Positions 8,912 to 18,574 of a stretch of 64,000 nucleotides of DNA are shown here, piece after piece. Both the position numbers and the translations under genes were made by a program. The notes beneath the pieces are model-generated. The model was given only the letters and a program-made list of their open reading frames with translations. It was not told the origin of the DNA and did not search any database. The DNA is from Chloroflexi bacterium 44-23. Lineage in GTDB: Bacteria > Chloroflexota > Anaerolineae > Anaerolineales > Anaerolineaceae. Each line of letters opens with the position of its first letter. The stretch's first letter is position 1. The stretch covers positions 62,001 to 126,000 of the forward strand of contig MKUW01000021.1 of the NCBI GenBank assembly GCA_001899005.1. Reading direction: 5' to 3'.

Positions 8912-9265
8912 CGAAGAAATCCTCCCCTAAGTTGACCTGAAATAATGGCTCATAACGCATAAATCCCCCCTGAGAAAGCACATATCTTTCCAGAGAGGAC
9001 CTTGTAGTTGATGGTATAGGTGGGAGTTGGTCATTCTAGAGTCGTATGCGCAAGTGAGGTAGCAGTAGAAAATTTGAGGGTTTATATTAGAACATTTGTC
9101 CAGTAAAATTATAGGCGAGATTATCTTATTGTGCAAGTAGAAGAAGGAAAAATCTATATATCAATTTCGATAGGTATCAAGGCAAATACCCTATCGAAAT
9201 TAATAGATTGAGGTAGCGCAGCCTGGGTGTTATCCTACTCGTAACTCTTTTGGAAAGGATCGCCA
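8912..9265. other. Intergenic region between divergent units
   Basis: No convincing gene is seen here. Short minus-strand reading frames have no ribosome site and no family resemblance. The stretch must hold the divergent promoters for the LuxR-like gene (minus) and the 9266 gene (plus). The one striking structure is the long inverted repeat at 9163-9201. Confidence 0.6.
9163..9201. promoter_or_regulatory. Inverted repeat upstream of the 9266 gene
   Basis: The arm AATTTCGATAGG (9163-9174) is mirrored by CCTATCGAAATT (9190-9201), with extended pairing through TAT/ATA and a single extra base. The inner spacer is 8 to 15 bases depending on how the bulge is counted. It lies 65 bases before the plus-strand start at 9266. 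It could be an operator for one of the nearby HTH proteins or a recombinase arm site. Confidence 0.55.
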
Positions 9266-9760
9266 ATGAACACATGCTTACTGACAAAATCAGTCAAAAC
9301 GCAGAATACCAGGCTTGTCTCGCAGCTTGAAACCATTCAAGAAGACCTAACCCGCTTATTCGGGTATGTATGTCAGCTTTCGGATTTATCACTTGAACAG
9401 TTGGAAACCCTTGATATTGAAGATCACGTAGACGAGATCCATAGCAGTCTGAGACGATTTGAGGCTCGCTGCATGGCGAACAGGGTACTGACAAATGAAG
9501 ATGAGTTTGCACAGATGACAAGCGATGTGACTGAGATCCCGTTACCAAAATCAACTGGTGATTGGAACACCGTGCGACGCGAAGCCAAACGCGCCAATAA
9601 ACTGGTCAGCCAATTGACTGACTCAATCAGAAAAATTCGCACGGGCTTAGGCGAAAATCAAAATGCCGGCGTAATTCCAGAAGATATCCTTCAGATCAAA
9701 CAAGCTTTTGGAAATACTGTCAACGATTTCGGGTTGGATGACCTGCTGATGTATGGATAA
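9266..9760 (+). CDS. Hypothetical helical protein
   Basis: The product has 164 residues and I do not recognise it. It is mostly polar helix with coiled-coil character (SQLETIQEDLTRLFGYVCQL and a second helix around VRREAKRANKLVSQLTDSIR). There is no signal peptide, membrane segment or catalytic motif. A ribosome site (GGAAAGGATCG) precedes the ATG. It is read in the same direction as the HTH/zinc gene and int1, 34 bases upstream of them, so it is probably part of that recombination operon. Confidence 0.65.
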   Translation: MNTCLLTKSVKTQNTRLVSQLETIQEDLTRLFGYVCQLSDLSLEQLETLDIEDHVDEIHSSLRRFEARCMANRVLTNEDEFAQMTSDVTEIPLPKSTGDWNTVRREAKRANKLVSQLTDSIRKIRTGLGENQNAGVIPEDILQIKQAFGNTVNDFGLDDLLMYG

Positions 9761-9794
9761 ACTAAAAAACACTATTTCTTAGGAGTATCGTTGG

Positions 9795-10211
9795 ATGGAA
9801 GTAAGAATTCACCGGACAAAATTACCGCATAACGTCATTATTAAAGCACCAGGGTTATTGCCGATGTTGTATACCCCGCGTGAAATTTGTGAAGAACTAG
9901 ATATTGCTGAAAGCACATTGCGGGATTGGTTACAGATAGATGTTCCCCACCAAAGAGACAACCGTAACAGGATCTGGATCAACGGGGAAGAGTTTGGAAG
10001 ATGGGTCAACAACCAACGTAAACCTAAAGTAACCAATAAGCTTAATGACGATGAAGCCTATTGTTTGCGTTGTAACCAGGTATCCAAATTACTTTCTCCC
10101 CAGATTCAACCGATCAAGGGAAACCTGGTCTTAATCAAAGGGACTTGTGCAAATTGTGGTGCCGTTATTAATCGTGGAGCTCATCGTGATCGAACGCCAG
10201 AACTATCTTAA
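9795..10211 (+). CDS. HTH/zinc-ribbon protein of the integration module
   Basis: This 138-residue protein has an N-terminal winged HTH (LYTPREICEELDIAESTLRD, then WINGEEFGRWVNNQ). A C-terminal zinc-ribbon carries two CxxC knuckles, CLRC near residue 90 and CANC near 118. A close homologue lies at 45237-45671 in element B, sharing the block (V/M)IKAPGLLPMLYTPRE. In both elements it is followed by an overlapping tyrosine recombinase gene, so it is probably an accessory DNA-binding factor (excision/directionality or repressor). The overlap with int1 is 26 bases when int1 starts at GTG 10186. Confidence 0.8.
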   Translation: MEVRIHRTKLPHNVIIKAPGLLPMLYTPREICEELDIAESTLRDWLQIDVPHQRDNRNRIWINGEEFGRWVNNQRKPKVTNKLNDDEAYCLRCNQVSKLLSPQIQPIKGNLVLIKGTCANCGAVINRGAHRDRTPELS

Positions 10212-11280
10212 GGTCAAAGAACATCTCAAGTACCTCGAGGAAGTTCTGCAGTTGAACCAAGCCTCCGTTGAACGCTATCGCTTCTATTTGCGTCATCTAT
10301 TGATATGGGCGGATGATCAGAATTTCCGCCAGGTGCAGACAATTCGCCCGACCCTTCCGTCCTATCTATCTTCATTACCAGGTAAGGAAGGAAAAGGAAC
10401 CCTGGCCAGCGCATCCCAAAAGAAGATCATTGACTCAAGTAAACGCTTTTTTCGTTGGGCTAAGGTTACATATCCTCGTGAAATGAACAATCTTCCTATT
10501 TCGTGGATTGATACTCTGCGGCGACCTCGCCAACCGCAGTTATCTTCAGAGAATGTTTTTGTTTCTCTGGATGAGGTACAAAAATTAATCAATATCCCTG
10601 TACCCGAAAATAACCTGGCCTTGTTACGCGACAAGGCAGCTGCTGCCATGCTCTTCCTTTCAGGCATGCGTGCCAGTGCCTTTACCACATTGCCGATTGA
10701 GGCGGTTGACCTTGAAAATCTGAGACTTCGCCAATGGCCAGAACTGGGCGTTCATACCAAGAATGGAAAGAAGGCGACTACTTTTCTGTTGAACATTCCT
10801 GAAATTCTTGCGCCGGTCCGCCAATGGGATGAATTCGTTCGTAAGTCACTTCCTGGCTCAAATCCCTGGTATGCACCGATCGCACATTCCTGGGGAGATC
10901 AATTTCTTTCACAGGATGAACCTGGAAAGACACGTTCTCAAGCGCTTCAAAAACGCTTGGAGTTATTGTTTTCCTCGGCGAACCTTGAATTCAAATCACC
11001 TCATAAATTCCGGCATGGACACGCCGTCTACGGGTTACTTCATGCTCAGACTATGGCGGATTACAAAGCGGTTTCCATGAACCTGATGCACGAGAGTATC
11101 GAGATCACTGACAGCACTTACGCTCCCATGTTATCTTCCGATGTTCAAGAGCGCATTGCAGGTCTGTCAGGAAAGGCAACGTCCACGCCGGGTGATGACC
11201 TTGAGGTCTTCCTTAATAAGCTTGATCGAGAAAGCCAGAAAAAGGCATTGATGTTTATCGCAGGAAAGTTGGCTCAATGA
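10186..11280 (+). CDS. Tyrosine recombinase, first integrase of element A (int1)
   Basis: This is a phage-integrase-family site-specific recombinase of 364 residues. The catalytic set is visible: arginine in SGMRASAF (near residue 162), HKFRH (His and Arg near 273-276), a histidine in LMHES (near 302) and the tyrosine nucleophile in STYAP (near 311). The GTG start at 10186 gives an N-terminus IERQNYLKVKEHLKYLEEV that aligns with the homologue in element B (MLDRQNYLKVK); an upstream ATG at 10147 is less likely. It converges on int2, with stops 11 bases apart. Elements with two unlike tyrosine recombinases may need both for integration and excision. Confidence 0.88.
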   Translation: MIERQNYLKVKEHLKYLEEVLQLNQASVERYRFYLRHLLIWADDQNFRQVQTIRPTLPSYLSSLPGKEGKGTLASASQKKIIDSSKRFFRWAKVTYPREMNNLPISWIDTLRRPRQPQLSSENVFVSLDEVQKLINIPVPENNLALLRDKAAAAMLFLSGMRASAFTTLPIEAVDLENLRLRQWPELGVHTKNGKKATTFLLNIPEILAPVRQWDEFVRKSLPGSNPWYAPIAHSWGDQFLSQDEPGKTRSQALQKRLELLFSSANLEFKSPHKFRHGHAVYGLLHAQTMADYKAVSMNLMHESIEITDSTYAPMLSSDVQERIAGLSGKATSTPGDDLEVFLNKLDRESQKKALMFIAGKLAQ

Positions 11281-11291
11281 AGATTTCTTGG

Positions 11292-12305
11292 TTACAGACG
11301 CATGTTATCAGCTGGGCTGGCTTTGCGATGCGCTTGCTCCACATCCACTTCGGCTATCTGGGCATAGTGGCGTACCATATCCAGCGATCCATGACCCAGA
11401 AGCGATTGGAGGGTAAAAACATCTCCTCCAGAGCGCAGGTAGGTGATTGCGAAGGTATGCCTGAATTTATGCGGATAAGCTTTCTTGATTTCTGCCCGGT
11501 CTCCCAACCGATTGATCAAGACACGCAAACTGTCCTTGTTGAACGCTCGATCCGCATGGCTGATGAAGAGGGGGGCGTCGGGATCGTCCCCGTCTTCTCG
11601 GCTGGCAAGATAACGCCAAACCGCTTTTCGCGCAACTTTACCCAGGTACACAGTGCGTCCTTTACCGCCTTTCGCGCCACCTGCCACTCCGTGACGGATG
11701 GTGACCTTTCCGGTCTTGAGATCCACATCGTTGATGATCAGAGAACACAACTCAGTTGCTCGCAATCCAGTATCCAGCAACATCAACACAATCGCCTGAT
11801 CGCGATTGGCACTCGGTCGCCGCATGATAAATTTTTTTCTCTCCTCGGTTTGAGATTCCCGAGAAAAGACACATGCCTTCAGAATCTTTTCAACGTCTTC
11901 TTTGGTAAAAGTTTCAACGGGATGCGTCTGAAATTTAGGAGCAGTGATTTCAATAGCAGGGTTGGTGTACTTGAACTCCACATGCAGCCAGCGGAAAAAG
12001 GATCGAAACGTCACCCACACATTGCGAATGGACTTGGCGGACAATGGCTCTTTACTACCATTGAAGCGCACCGGCTTGTACTCGGTGCGCAGCCAGGCCA
12101 TGTAACCAGTAAGGTCGGAAGCCTGGATTTCAGAAACACTCCGATCTCCAATGTATTTCAACCAATGGTTGAGCATGTATTCGTAGGAGGCAATTGTGCG
12201 TTGGCTTAACCCCTCTGCTGTTTTGAATTTTAGGAAGCCGTCGATGGATTTTGCAATTGACAAGCCCGGCGAACTGCGGTTCACGCCTTCGGCGAATTCC
12301 TCCAT
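11292..12305 (-). CDS. Tyrosine recombinase, att-proximal integrase of element A (int2)
   Basis: A 337-residue XerC/D-like tyrosine recombinase. The N-terminal SAM-like core-binding domain contains LSQRTIASYEYMLNHWLKYI. Catalytic residues are arginine in DTGLRATELC, lysine in GGKGRTV, HKFRHTF, the histidine in LLGHGSLD and the tyrosine in VRHYAQ. It lies 71 bases from the 46-bp tRNA-derived att repeat, the usual place for an integrase using that site. It is closely related to int2 of element B (long identical blocks such as FRHTFAITYLRSGGDVFTLQ). A GTG start at 12284 aligns better with that homologue and is an alternative. Confidence 0.92.
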   Translation of the reverse strand: MEEFAEGVNRSSPGLSIAKSIDGFLKFKTAEGLSQRTIASYEYMLNHWLKYIGDRSVSEIQASDLTGYMAWLRTEYKPVRFNGSKEPLSAKSIRNVWVTFRSFFRWLHVEFKYTNPAIEITAPKFQTHPVETFTKEDVEKILKACVFSRESQTEERKKFIMRRPSANRDQAIVLMLLDTGLRATELCSLIINDVDLKTGKVTIRHGVAGGAKGGKGRTVYLGKVARKAVWRYLASREDGDDPDAPLFISHADRAFNKDSLRVLINRLGDRAEIKKAYPHKFRHTFAITYLRSGGDVFTLQSLLGHGSLDMVRHYAQIAEVDVEQAHRKASPADNMRL

Positions 12306-12345
12306 TTTTGGAAAAATGTCTACCGCTGTGCGCCAGGCTAACGAA

Positions 12346-12372
12346 AAACCAGAGCCCTACGGACTCTGGTTT
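12346..12372 (-). terminator. Intrinsic terminator downstream of the tRNA 3' half (element A/B junction)
   Basis: Nine-base-pair arms AAACCAGAG and CTCTGGTTT extend inward with CC/GG. Read on the minus strand they are followed by a T-run (GGTTTTTCG). It lies 4 bases beyond the tRNA 3'-half repeat, where a tRNA terminator belongs. The element therefore carries a replacement tRNA end with its own terminator. Confidence 0.7.
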
Positions 12373-12376
12373 GACT

Positions 12377-12422
12377 TTAGTAGCGGGGAGTGGATTCGAA
12401 CCACTGACCTCCGGGTTATGAG
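12377..12422 (-). other. Attachment site: tRNA-Met(CAT) 3' half, junction of elements A and B
   Basis: On the minus strand this 46-bp stretch reads as the anticodon loop CTCATAA (anticodon CAT), the 3' anticodon stem CCCGG, the variable loop, a perfect T-arm (AGTGGTTCGAATCCACT) and the 3' acceptor CCCCGCT with discriminator A. The match stops at the anticodon loop and no 5' tRNA half follows. It is identical to 49453-49498. This is the classic footprint of a tyrosine recombinase that uses a tRNA 3' half, here as an internal junction between two tandem elements. Confidence 0.85.
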
Positions 12423-12697
12423 AGATTTTCCTGGTTTCGGAACGATTTTCACTCAGGCTCCACATTTTAGCCTGGCCTGAGGGACGCTCTTCTGAAGAGG
12501 CCGGAGGATCTTTGGTTACGAGTTATTAGACGTATGATAGCGACTTTTTATGACAGGGTCAAGTAGTAGTTTTTTCGTGACCCGGAGGACGATGATTGAA
12601 ATAATCTGAATTCTTTAATCAAGATAGTATGGATAGGACAATCACATTTATTGTCAAATATAAAACGGTAGCTCTACACATGATTTGATTATCCTTC
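12423..12697. other. Left-end non-coding stretch of element B
   Basis: No gene is supported in these 275 bases between the att junction and the end of the DruE-like gene. A short GGGTCA...TGACCC inverted repeat flanks a T-rich segment near 12560-12585. It is too weak to call as a terminator. Confidence 0.5.
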
Positions 12698-15600
12698 CTA
12701 CATCACAGGATCTTGAATTACGATGTAAGTGGTTTTTGTTGAACCATCTGGTTGGATAAAATCTAGACCTCGACCAAGAATTATTCTGGCTTGTTCTCCA
12801 TTTAGGCGAGTTATTTCGATATAACGATCATGCTCTGCTGTATGCTTAAATCTTATTGAGCAATTAAATTTACTGGTCAATTCTTGTTCAGCTTTTTCCT
12901 GTTCTCTACTATCTGGCGCTTTCTTTGTATGAACAATCACTTCGTCCATGATATTATGTTGGGATGCCATTGATAAGTATTTCCCTAGCCGATTGACGAT
13001 GTGTTCTCGGTCAAAAAGATATGGATCATGAACCAACATCTTCTTACATGGTTTAGCAAAAAAACTAGCAAAGAGGATCTGCTCATTAATCTCAGACCTT
13101 GCAGCAGCTCTAACATTAATAACTTTCACATACTGTGGAGGGTTTAGATCGGCTTCATTAACTGGAGTCTTATGTAATTTGTTCCAATCACTTGTGATTT
13201 TCATCACCGCTTCATGGTTTGTAGACGATAATAATTGTTTAGTACCGATCTGATTCTGCAGCACAATAATATTGTGTTCACCCTCACTGCGAATAATTCT
13301 TGCCTCCGGGTGATTGTGATCAACGATGACTTGCCATTCTGGAAGTTGTGCTATTTTCCAAACTTTAAGACCCTTACTCATTAAAACCTGTAAGTGAGCT
13401 GCCAGACTGTACCCTTCTGGAGTTTGTTCCGGCAGATATTGAAGATATAAATTGACATCACATCTTTTTTTGAGAAGATCTCCAAGTGTATCAAGCCAAG
13501 TATAATTTTCTCCCATTGGGTGGCGTAAATCCAATTTTGGAACCGCAATTACAATCGATTGTTTTGCATATCGGATTTTCTCGAACAGCCAGTTTGCTGG
13601 ATCTGAAGTTATAACTCTGACTGCCCCTGGAACGCCAATTTCAAGTGGTTTTAAGCTGGCAATCAATAAATCCAGGAACTCTAGAGCGGATTCTCTTTTT
13701 AGGTACTGATGGAAGAATTGATTATTGTAATCTCGCAAACAATGATAACAGCTGGTATCGGGTGCACAGTCATTGCAATTTAATATCCGGCGTGCTTCCT
13801 CCAAGACAGCAATGAGGTTTTCCTGGATGCTTTTTACATGACCAGCTCCACCAGGAACATTGTCATAAAGAACGATGGTTTGTTCCCACGAACCTCCTGA
13901 AATTCGTGGGAATAGAACGCCATCAATATCTCGACGTTCAATTTGTAGGCAATGGCTAGCACCATGAATAATGGCATATAACAAGGACAGCCAGAAAGAT
14001 TGGTCGCTCGGGGAGGGAATCTGGATATATTCATGACCCACAAAACGAATATGGAGTGTATTCGTGGTTTGAATATGGCCAAGAGAAAGCTTTTCTTTTT
14101 GTCCAACATCCGAAAACAGGGAAAAAGCCTGAATCGGAAATACAAAACCTTTGCCGAACTTACCTTCGTTCACATATAGAAGTTTCCCTTTCTGATTGTA
14201 TGCCAGATAAATAAATTTACTCTGCTCCTCTTCCTCAAGATTTTGCTCAGGGATTAATGCAGAACGCATCTGATTTGGTTCGATGTTTACGTATTGCCTG
14301 GCCGGTTTCCCACTCTTTGGGTCTGCAATAAAGCCATCTGGTTCAACAAATTTGCGAATTTTGGATTTTGGCCCCAGCGGCTCGTGACAAACAGGGCAAT
14401 CACCCTCTGTCTGTGGCAGTGATACCCCAGCATCGTTGCTGATATCTAGGTGATGACAGTGTTCACAGATTCGATACTCAAGCATTCTTGGGGTATCTTT
14501 CCAAAAGATTGGCCTAAGGCTTCGCCAGATTTTTTTATCAGCTACGATTTCTGATCCCGGTGCATATTCATTTATTGCCTGGCGCAAGTCGCGCTCCAAA
14601 CGCAAATGCTCACTCAACCTTGCTTCTTTGGGAAGTAAAAGTTCAACAGTGTGAAGTGGGAATGAATAACTCGGTAAAACCCCATTGCTGCTTAGGTAAT
14701 CGATTAAATATCCGGATTTTCTCCCCTTCGATCCTCTCATCCGATCCAGCAAATTTCTATAATATCTTTGTTGACTTTCAACTTCTTGACTTGTCTGGGA
14801 ATTCAATGCTGTATTACCAAGTTGATCTGCAAATTGTTGAATTTGCTCCCGATAATAACGTGTGATGGGTTGATAATGTTCATCATTTAGCCTTCGTAAG
14901 TCGGTCAAAAAGTGATCGATGCCATTATCAACCAGCGGCTTCAAGTCCTCAGGCAGTAAACGAGCATATTTTTGTAATTGATTCTTGATTTCGTCACGCT
15001 CTGAATCAATCCATTCTTGTAAAAAGGCAGAATGAGGTTCTTCGGATAGGTTATTATCAAAAAAATCTCCGCAGAACGAGAGCCTTTCAATGTCAATCCC
15101 TTGTCTCTTTCTGTATCGAAGGAACTGACTGAGTAAGATTGCATTTACATGCCGGTGTAAGATCAATTCATTTTCCAACATGATATTAGGAACCGTCACC
15201 CGGCCGCTAATGATTTCAATTGGGGCATCATAATATGCCTGATCGTGAGGCCGATCTGAAGCCCAAGTCAATATAAAGGCTGTTCCACTGGTGCGACGTC
15301 CTGCACGCCCAGCTCTCTGACGGTAGTTTGCTACCGTTGGCGGCACATTGCTCATGGCTACTGCCTGCAAATCCCCCAGATCAATGCCCATTTCAAAGGT
15401 GGTTGAGCAGCTCAAGGCATTGATATATCCTGCTTTAAAGTAATCCTGGTAATCTTTCCCTTTCTCGGAGTCGAGTTGAGCCGTGTGCTCTTCAACTCGA
15501 ATGGGAATAAGCGGCTGGTGAAATAAGTTGTAATAGTAATTTTGGCTTTGAGCAGAGGTGATATCCACAGGCTCAAATTCGCCACCACAGTGTGGATAAG

Positions 15601-18559
15601 GGCAGGGCATCATTGTTCCGCGATAGGATAATCGCTGGCACTTTTTACATCGACACCATTTCTGATGACTATCGAAATAAAAATGATTTGGATCAAGTTG
15701 AAAACCTTCTGTCGAAGAACCGATAAGCAATCCATCGACTTCAATCAACCAGTCCCAGATAGCTGTAAGGGTTTTTACTACGCTTTCGTCGGAGGAATCC
15801 ATCCGATTAATCTCCAGAACCCGTTGGACGTATTGCCGCCTGAGCTGTCGGGGAGTGTCTCCGATCCAGCGTTCTTCCCCCGAACGTGGTTTTCCCTGAC
15901 GAATGAAGTGCGGATTTCCCTTGTTAGTTCCAAACTCTGGATCGTCAGGAAGAATGCCAGTAGGTAATTTAACTGCCTTTCGAAATCGAAGGTCATCCAA
16001 AAGGTGACCAACCAGTGCCGAGGACTGATCATTGGACAATCCGATTATTTTTCCTAAACTTTCAAAGTCCGGCAGATCATCCTTTTGGAAATAGGACACC
16101 CCTACCAGTCCCATAGACTCTAATGATTGTCTGCTTCTCCGACCCGTCGTAAACTCTCCAAGAATTATTTTGGCCATCCATATGGATGCTGATTTTCGTT
16201 GGTCGACCGAAAATGATGCTGAGGTGGACCGCCAATAATCGGATTCGGAGTCATTTTGAATAATGCCTTTTTTCCATGCAATTTCACCACTTTTTTTACT
16301 CAAGGTAAACAAGTTAGGTGCGGTATTATCACCCCATTCATCAGGTTGCAGGCATTGTTCAATTGCTTGGGGGATAATGTGGCGATAATTTTGCTTATTG
16401 GATACATCTTGTAAAAATGCTGCAAACCGAGCCGCTCCTTGCCGGCTGTCATAAAAGGTAAGTAGTTTGCGACCTTCTCCGGGGAGTGATTTCTTTTTCA
16501 AATCCGTGGCGGTGGGCAGTTGGCGATAAAGCTCGTATGTTAAGTTTGCAAGAGGCCCAGTACCGCGGATTGTAATCGGGGTGACGATTTCTGTTTCGTT
16601 TTTCGACTTAGAACGGCATCTTGGACACTCCTGTAGATCAGTTGTCGGAGCCAACTGTTCTACCTGTTGACCTTTTCTAGATTTAATGATCTTCTGCTCA
16701 ATATCAAAAAGTGGAATAGAAGAGATACGATTTTGGCAATTACAGTGTGTCGTTAATTTTCCACAGTTCAAACAAACATGGACTTCATTCTGATGAAATT
16801 TAGATAGGGTAGATGAATTTTCTTGGTCCTCTTCATTACCATTATCAACATCCACATTGTCTGCCAGGACGATATTTTCTTCAACAGGTGACCAGGTAAA
16901 ATACCGTTTTTCATTCCCTTCCACCAATTGTTCTACTGCGGGCAAATATTCACTGCTATGTGTTCGGAAGTGGGTAGCGATATATACCTGACCGCATTCA
17001 CGACAAAGGTAGATGGGATACACCTGGGCACCACAGTTTTCACAAAAGTTGGTGGGATTGCTATATAAGCGTGACCACTTTGTGTTCGTGGCTGGATCTT
17101 TTCCCGTACAGCGCGGATTTAAACAAGTCCAGGTTCCTTGCGGTGGGCGAGCAAAAATATGATATTTAGCCGGTAGCAACGGCAGTTGATTTGGAGCAGG
17201 CCTAGCAACTGCACCGATTTCAATCAAACGATAAAGGGCCTTTGTTTGATCTTGCTGGTCAAAGCCCGGAAAAATAAAACGTGCGGCATCATCAAAGAGT
17301 ACGGGATGATCCTGTTGGATCATCCAATTCCGTAATTGCACAAGGTTGGCATTTTTAGAGAGAACGCTAAATAGATAACCCGGTAAATCGTCAAGATATC
17401 GGTCCACGAGAGAAAGAGCATCAGAATCGATGATTCCGATTTCAGCCATCCATAAGGCAACCTTTTCAACATCGGGCTTTTCTTTCTCCAATCCATCTTT
17501 TTCCGAATTTGTTTTCCGCATTTCTTCTAGCATTTTCTCAAAATCTGGATGTAGGTATGCTTCAGGCGGAACCGGTGAGGCAGATTGGTCAGGCTGATCA
17601 AAATGGTGCCTATCCTCGTCGCCAAAAATTACATCATCTTCCTGTAAATCTTCACAGAATAGTTTCTGTGCGAAATCAGCGGCCACCGCAGGATTATCGT
17701 TAACCAAGGTCGCGCTAGTTGCAATGCATAACATGTCCCCAGGTTGTTTCTCTAGTCTTTGTTTTAAACGCCTGATGAGCATAGCCACTTCAATTCCCTG
17801 AGCGCCGGTGTAGGTATGCGCCTCATCGAGAACAAGAAACTTCCATAGACCTGTACTGAAAAGGATCGAATCCTCGGGGCGGAGGAGTAAATATTCCAGC
17901 ATGGCGTAATTTGTGATCAGGATCTGAGGAATCTTGCCCTCTATACGAATTTCTTCGCGGCTAATGACTTCGTTTGGCAGGAAGCGCTCGTCTCGCTCAG
18001 CCTGGTTGGGCAATTCACTCGTGAAGCGCCCGAAAGTGATTGAAGTGCCTTTCAGCATCACCCGCAAGCGTTCCATCTGGTCATTAACTAGCGCATTAAG
18101 AGGGTACACCAACAAGGCGCGTACACCAGGGGTATCATCCTCAAGCAAATCGTTGACAATAGGAATTGAAAAACATTCAGTTTTACCACTGCCTGTTCCT
18201 GAAGAAATTACGATGCTTTTATTCTCGACACATAATTTTTTTATCGCCTTCGCTTGATGCAAATAGAGAAGCGCATCAAGTGGGATCGGTTCAGGTTTGG
18301 GAAGAGAAAAACAGGGCATTGACAATATTTTTTTTGACAATACACCTTGATCACATAAGTCCATTAGACTTGCGTTGCGAACGTATGGATAAATTAATTC
18401 CAAGAACGGACCTGTAAATAAAGCCCTGGGATATTCAAAGCTTTCACGGATTTTTCTTGCCAACTCTGGCTCATTACCGTCTTTGTTGGCATCAAATGTG
18501 GTCATCAAGTAATCAACCAGAGCTTGTTTGAGGGCTTGCGTAATTTTTACTGCGTTCAT
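12698..18559 (-). CDS. druE: Druantia-type large DUF1998 helicase DruE
   Basis: A 1953-residue SF2 helicase. Walker A SSGTGSGKTE lies near residues 119-128, DEAH at 245-248, SAT in IATSATL, and motif VI QRAGRAGR near 1080. The DUF1998 (MZB) segment has GGAGH near 1570 followed by a four-cysteine cluster (CNDCAPDTSCYHC, near 1600). Further CxxC pairs occur through the middle (CENCG, CRECG, CKKCQ, CPVCH). The last 300 residues form an additional domain of possible PLD-like fold. Size and architecture match DruE, the hallmark of Druantia anti-phage systems. It follows a large unknown gene by 15 bases, as in type III (druH, druE). DISARM DrmA is an alternative, but no DrmB or methylase is adjacent. 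Confidence 0.78.
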   Translation of the reverse strand: MNAVKITQALKQALVDYLMTTFDANKDGNEPELARKIRESFEYPRALFTGPFLELIYPYVRNASLMDLCDQGVLSKKILSMPCFSLPKPEPIPLDALLYLHQAKAIKKLCVENKSIVISSGTGSGKTECFSIPIVNDLLEDDTPGVRALLVYPLNALVNDQMERLRVMLKGTSITFGRFTSELPNQAERDERFLPNEVISREEIRIEGKIPQILITNYAMLEYLLLRPEDSILFSTGLWKFLVLDEAHTYTGAQGIEVAMLIRRLKQRLEKQPGDMLCIATSATLVNDNPAVAADFAQKLFCEDLQEDDVIFGDEDRHHFDQPDQSASPVPPEAYLHPDFEKMLEEMRKTNSEKDGLEKEKPDVEKVALWMAEIGIIDSDALSLVDRYLDDLPGYLFSVLSKNANLVQLRNWMIQQDHPVLFDDAARFIFPGFDQQDQTKALYRLIEIGAVARPAPNQLPLLPAKYHIFARPPQGTWTCLNPRCTGKDPATNTKWSRLYSNPTNFCENCGAQVYPIYLCRECGQVYIATHFRTHSSEYLPAVEQLVEGNEKRYFTWSPVEENIVLADNVDVDNGNEEDQENSSTLSKFHQNEVHVCLNCGKLTTHCNCQNRISSIPLFDIEQKIIKSRKGQQVEQLAPTTDLQECPRCRSKSKNETEIVTPITIRGTGPLANLTYELYRQLPTATDLKKKSLPGEGRKLLTFYDSRQGAARFAAFLQDVSNKQNYRHIIPQAIEQCLQPDEWGDNTAPNLFTLSKKSGEIAWKKGIIQNDSESDYWRSTSASFSVDQRKSASIWMAKIILGEFTTGRRSRQSLESMGLVGVSYFQKDDLPDFESLGKIIGLSNDQSSALVGHLLDDLRFRKAVKLPTGILPDDPEFGTNKGNPHFIRQGKPRSGEERWIGDTPRQLRRQYVQRVLEINRMDSSDESVVKTLTAIWDWLIEVDGLLIGSSTEGFQLDPNHFYFDSHQKWCRCKKCQRLSYRGTMMPCPYPHCGGEFEPVDITSAQSQNYYYNLFHQPLIPIRVEEHTAQLDSEKGKDYQDYFKAGYINALSCSTTFEMGIDLGDLQAVAMSNVPPTVANYRQRAGRAGRRTSGTAFILTWASDRPHDQAYYDAPIEIISGRVTVPNIMLENELILHRHVNAILLSQFLRYRKRQGIDIERLSFCGDFFDNNLSEEPHSAFLQEWIDSERDEIKNQLQKYARLLPEDLKPLVDNGIDHFLTDLRRLNDEHYQPITRYYREQIQQFADQLGNTALNSQTSQEVESQQRYYRNLLDRMRGSKGRKSGYLIDYLSSNGVLPSYSFPLHTVELLLPKEARLSEHLRLERDLRQAINEYAPGSEIVADKKIWRSLRPIFWKDTPRMLEYRICEHCHHLDISNDAGVSLPQTEGDCPVCHEPLGPKSKIRKFVEPDGFIADPKSGKPARQYVNIEPNQMRSALIPEQNLEEEEQSKFIYLAYNQKGKLLYVNEGKFGKGFVFPIQAFSLFSDVGQKEKLSLGHIQTTNTLHIRFVGHEYIQIPSPSDQSFWLSLLYAIIHGASHCLQIERRDIDGVLFPRISGGSWEQTIVLYDNVPGGAGHVKSIQENLIAVLEEARRILNCNDCAPDTSCYHCLRDYNNQFFHQYLKRESALEFLDLLIASLKPLEIGVPGAVRVITSDPANWLFEKIRYAKQSIVIAVPKLDLRHPMGENYTWLDTLGDLLKKRCDVNLYLQYLPEQTPEGYSLAAHLQVLMSKGLKVWKIAQLPEWQVIVDHNHPEARIIRSEGEHNIIVLQNQIGTKQLLSSTNHEAVMKITSDWNKLHKTPVNEADLNPPQYVKVINVRAAARSEINEQILFASFFAKPCKKMLVHDPYLFDREHIVNRLGKYLSMASQHNIMDEVIVHTKKAPDSREQEKAEQELTSKFNCSIRFKHTAEHDRYIEITRLNGEQARIILGRGLDFIQPDGSTKTTYIVIQDPVM

Positions 18560-18574
18560 TACTTCCTTACTTTC

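Larger units (their letters stand above)
1..12422. mobile_element. Integrative element A (right part only)
   Basis: The right boundary is the 46-bp tRNA-Met 3'-half repeat at 12377-12422. Directly left of it lie int2 (minus), a converging int1 (plus) and an HTH/zinc gene, a set that recurs at the right end of element B. The cargo visible here is a BREX operon plus small regulators. The left end is outside the window, so the size is unknown. That BREX belongs to the same element as the recombinases is inferred from continuity, with no att-like repeat seen between them. Confidence 0.6.

Noticed and set aside
8927..9136. 69-codon minus-strand frame upstream of the LuxR-like gene
   Set aside because: No ribosome site, irregular composition, and it would occupy the promoter region of the LuxR-like gene.
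11277..12209. 310-codon plus-strand frame opposite int2
   Set aside because: It is antisense to a recombinase with all catalytic motifs and has no family resemblance; the same artefact occurs opposite element B int2 at 48518-49291.
12377..12422. A complete tRNA-Met gene, or one split by a group I intron in the anticodon loop
   Set aside because: No matching 5' half with complementary acceptor and D-arm was found to the right of either copy, and the adjoining sequence shows integrase genes and no group I core; the att explanation fits better.
12698..18559. DISARM helicase DrmA
   Set aside because: The size (1953 aa), the extra C-terminal domain and the partner gene fit Druantia DruE better; no drmB, drmC or DISARM methylase is adjacent.
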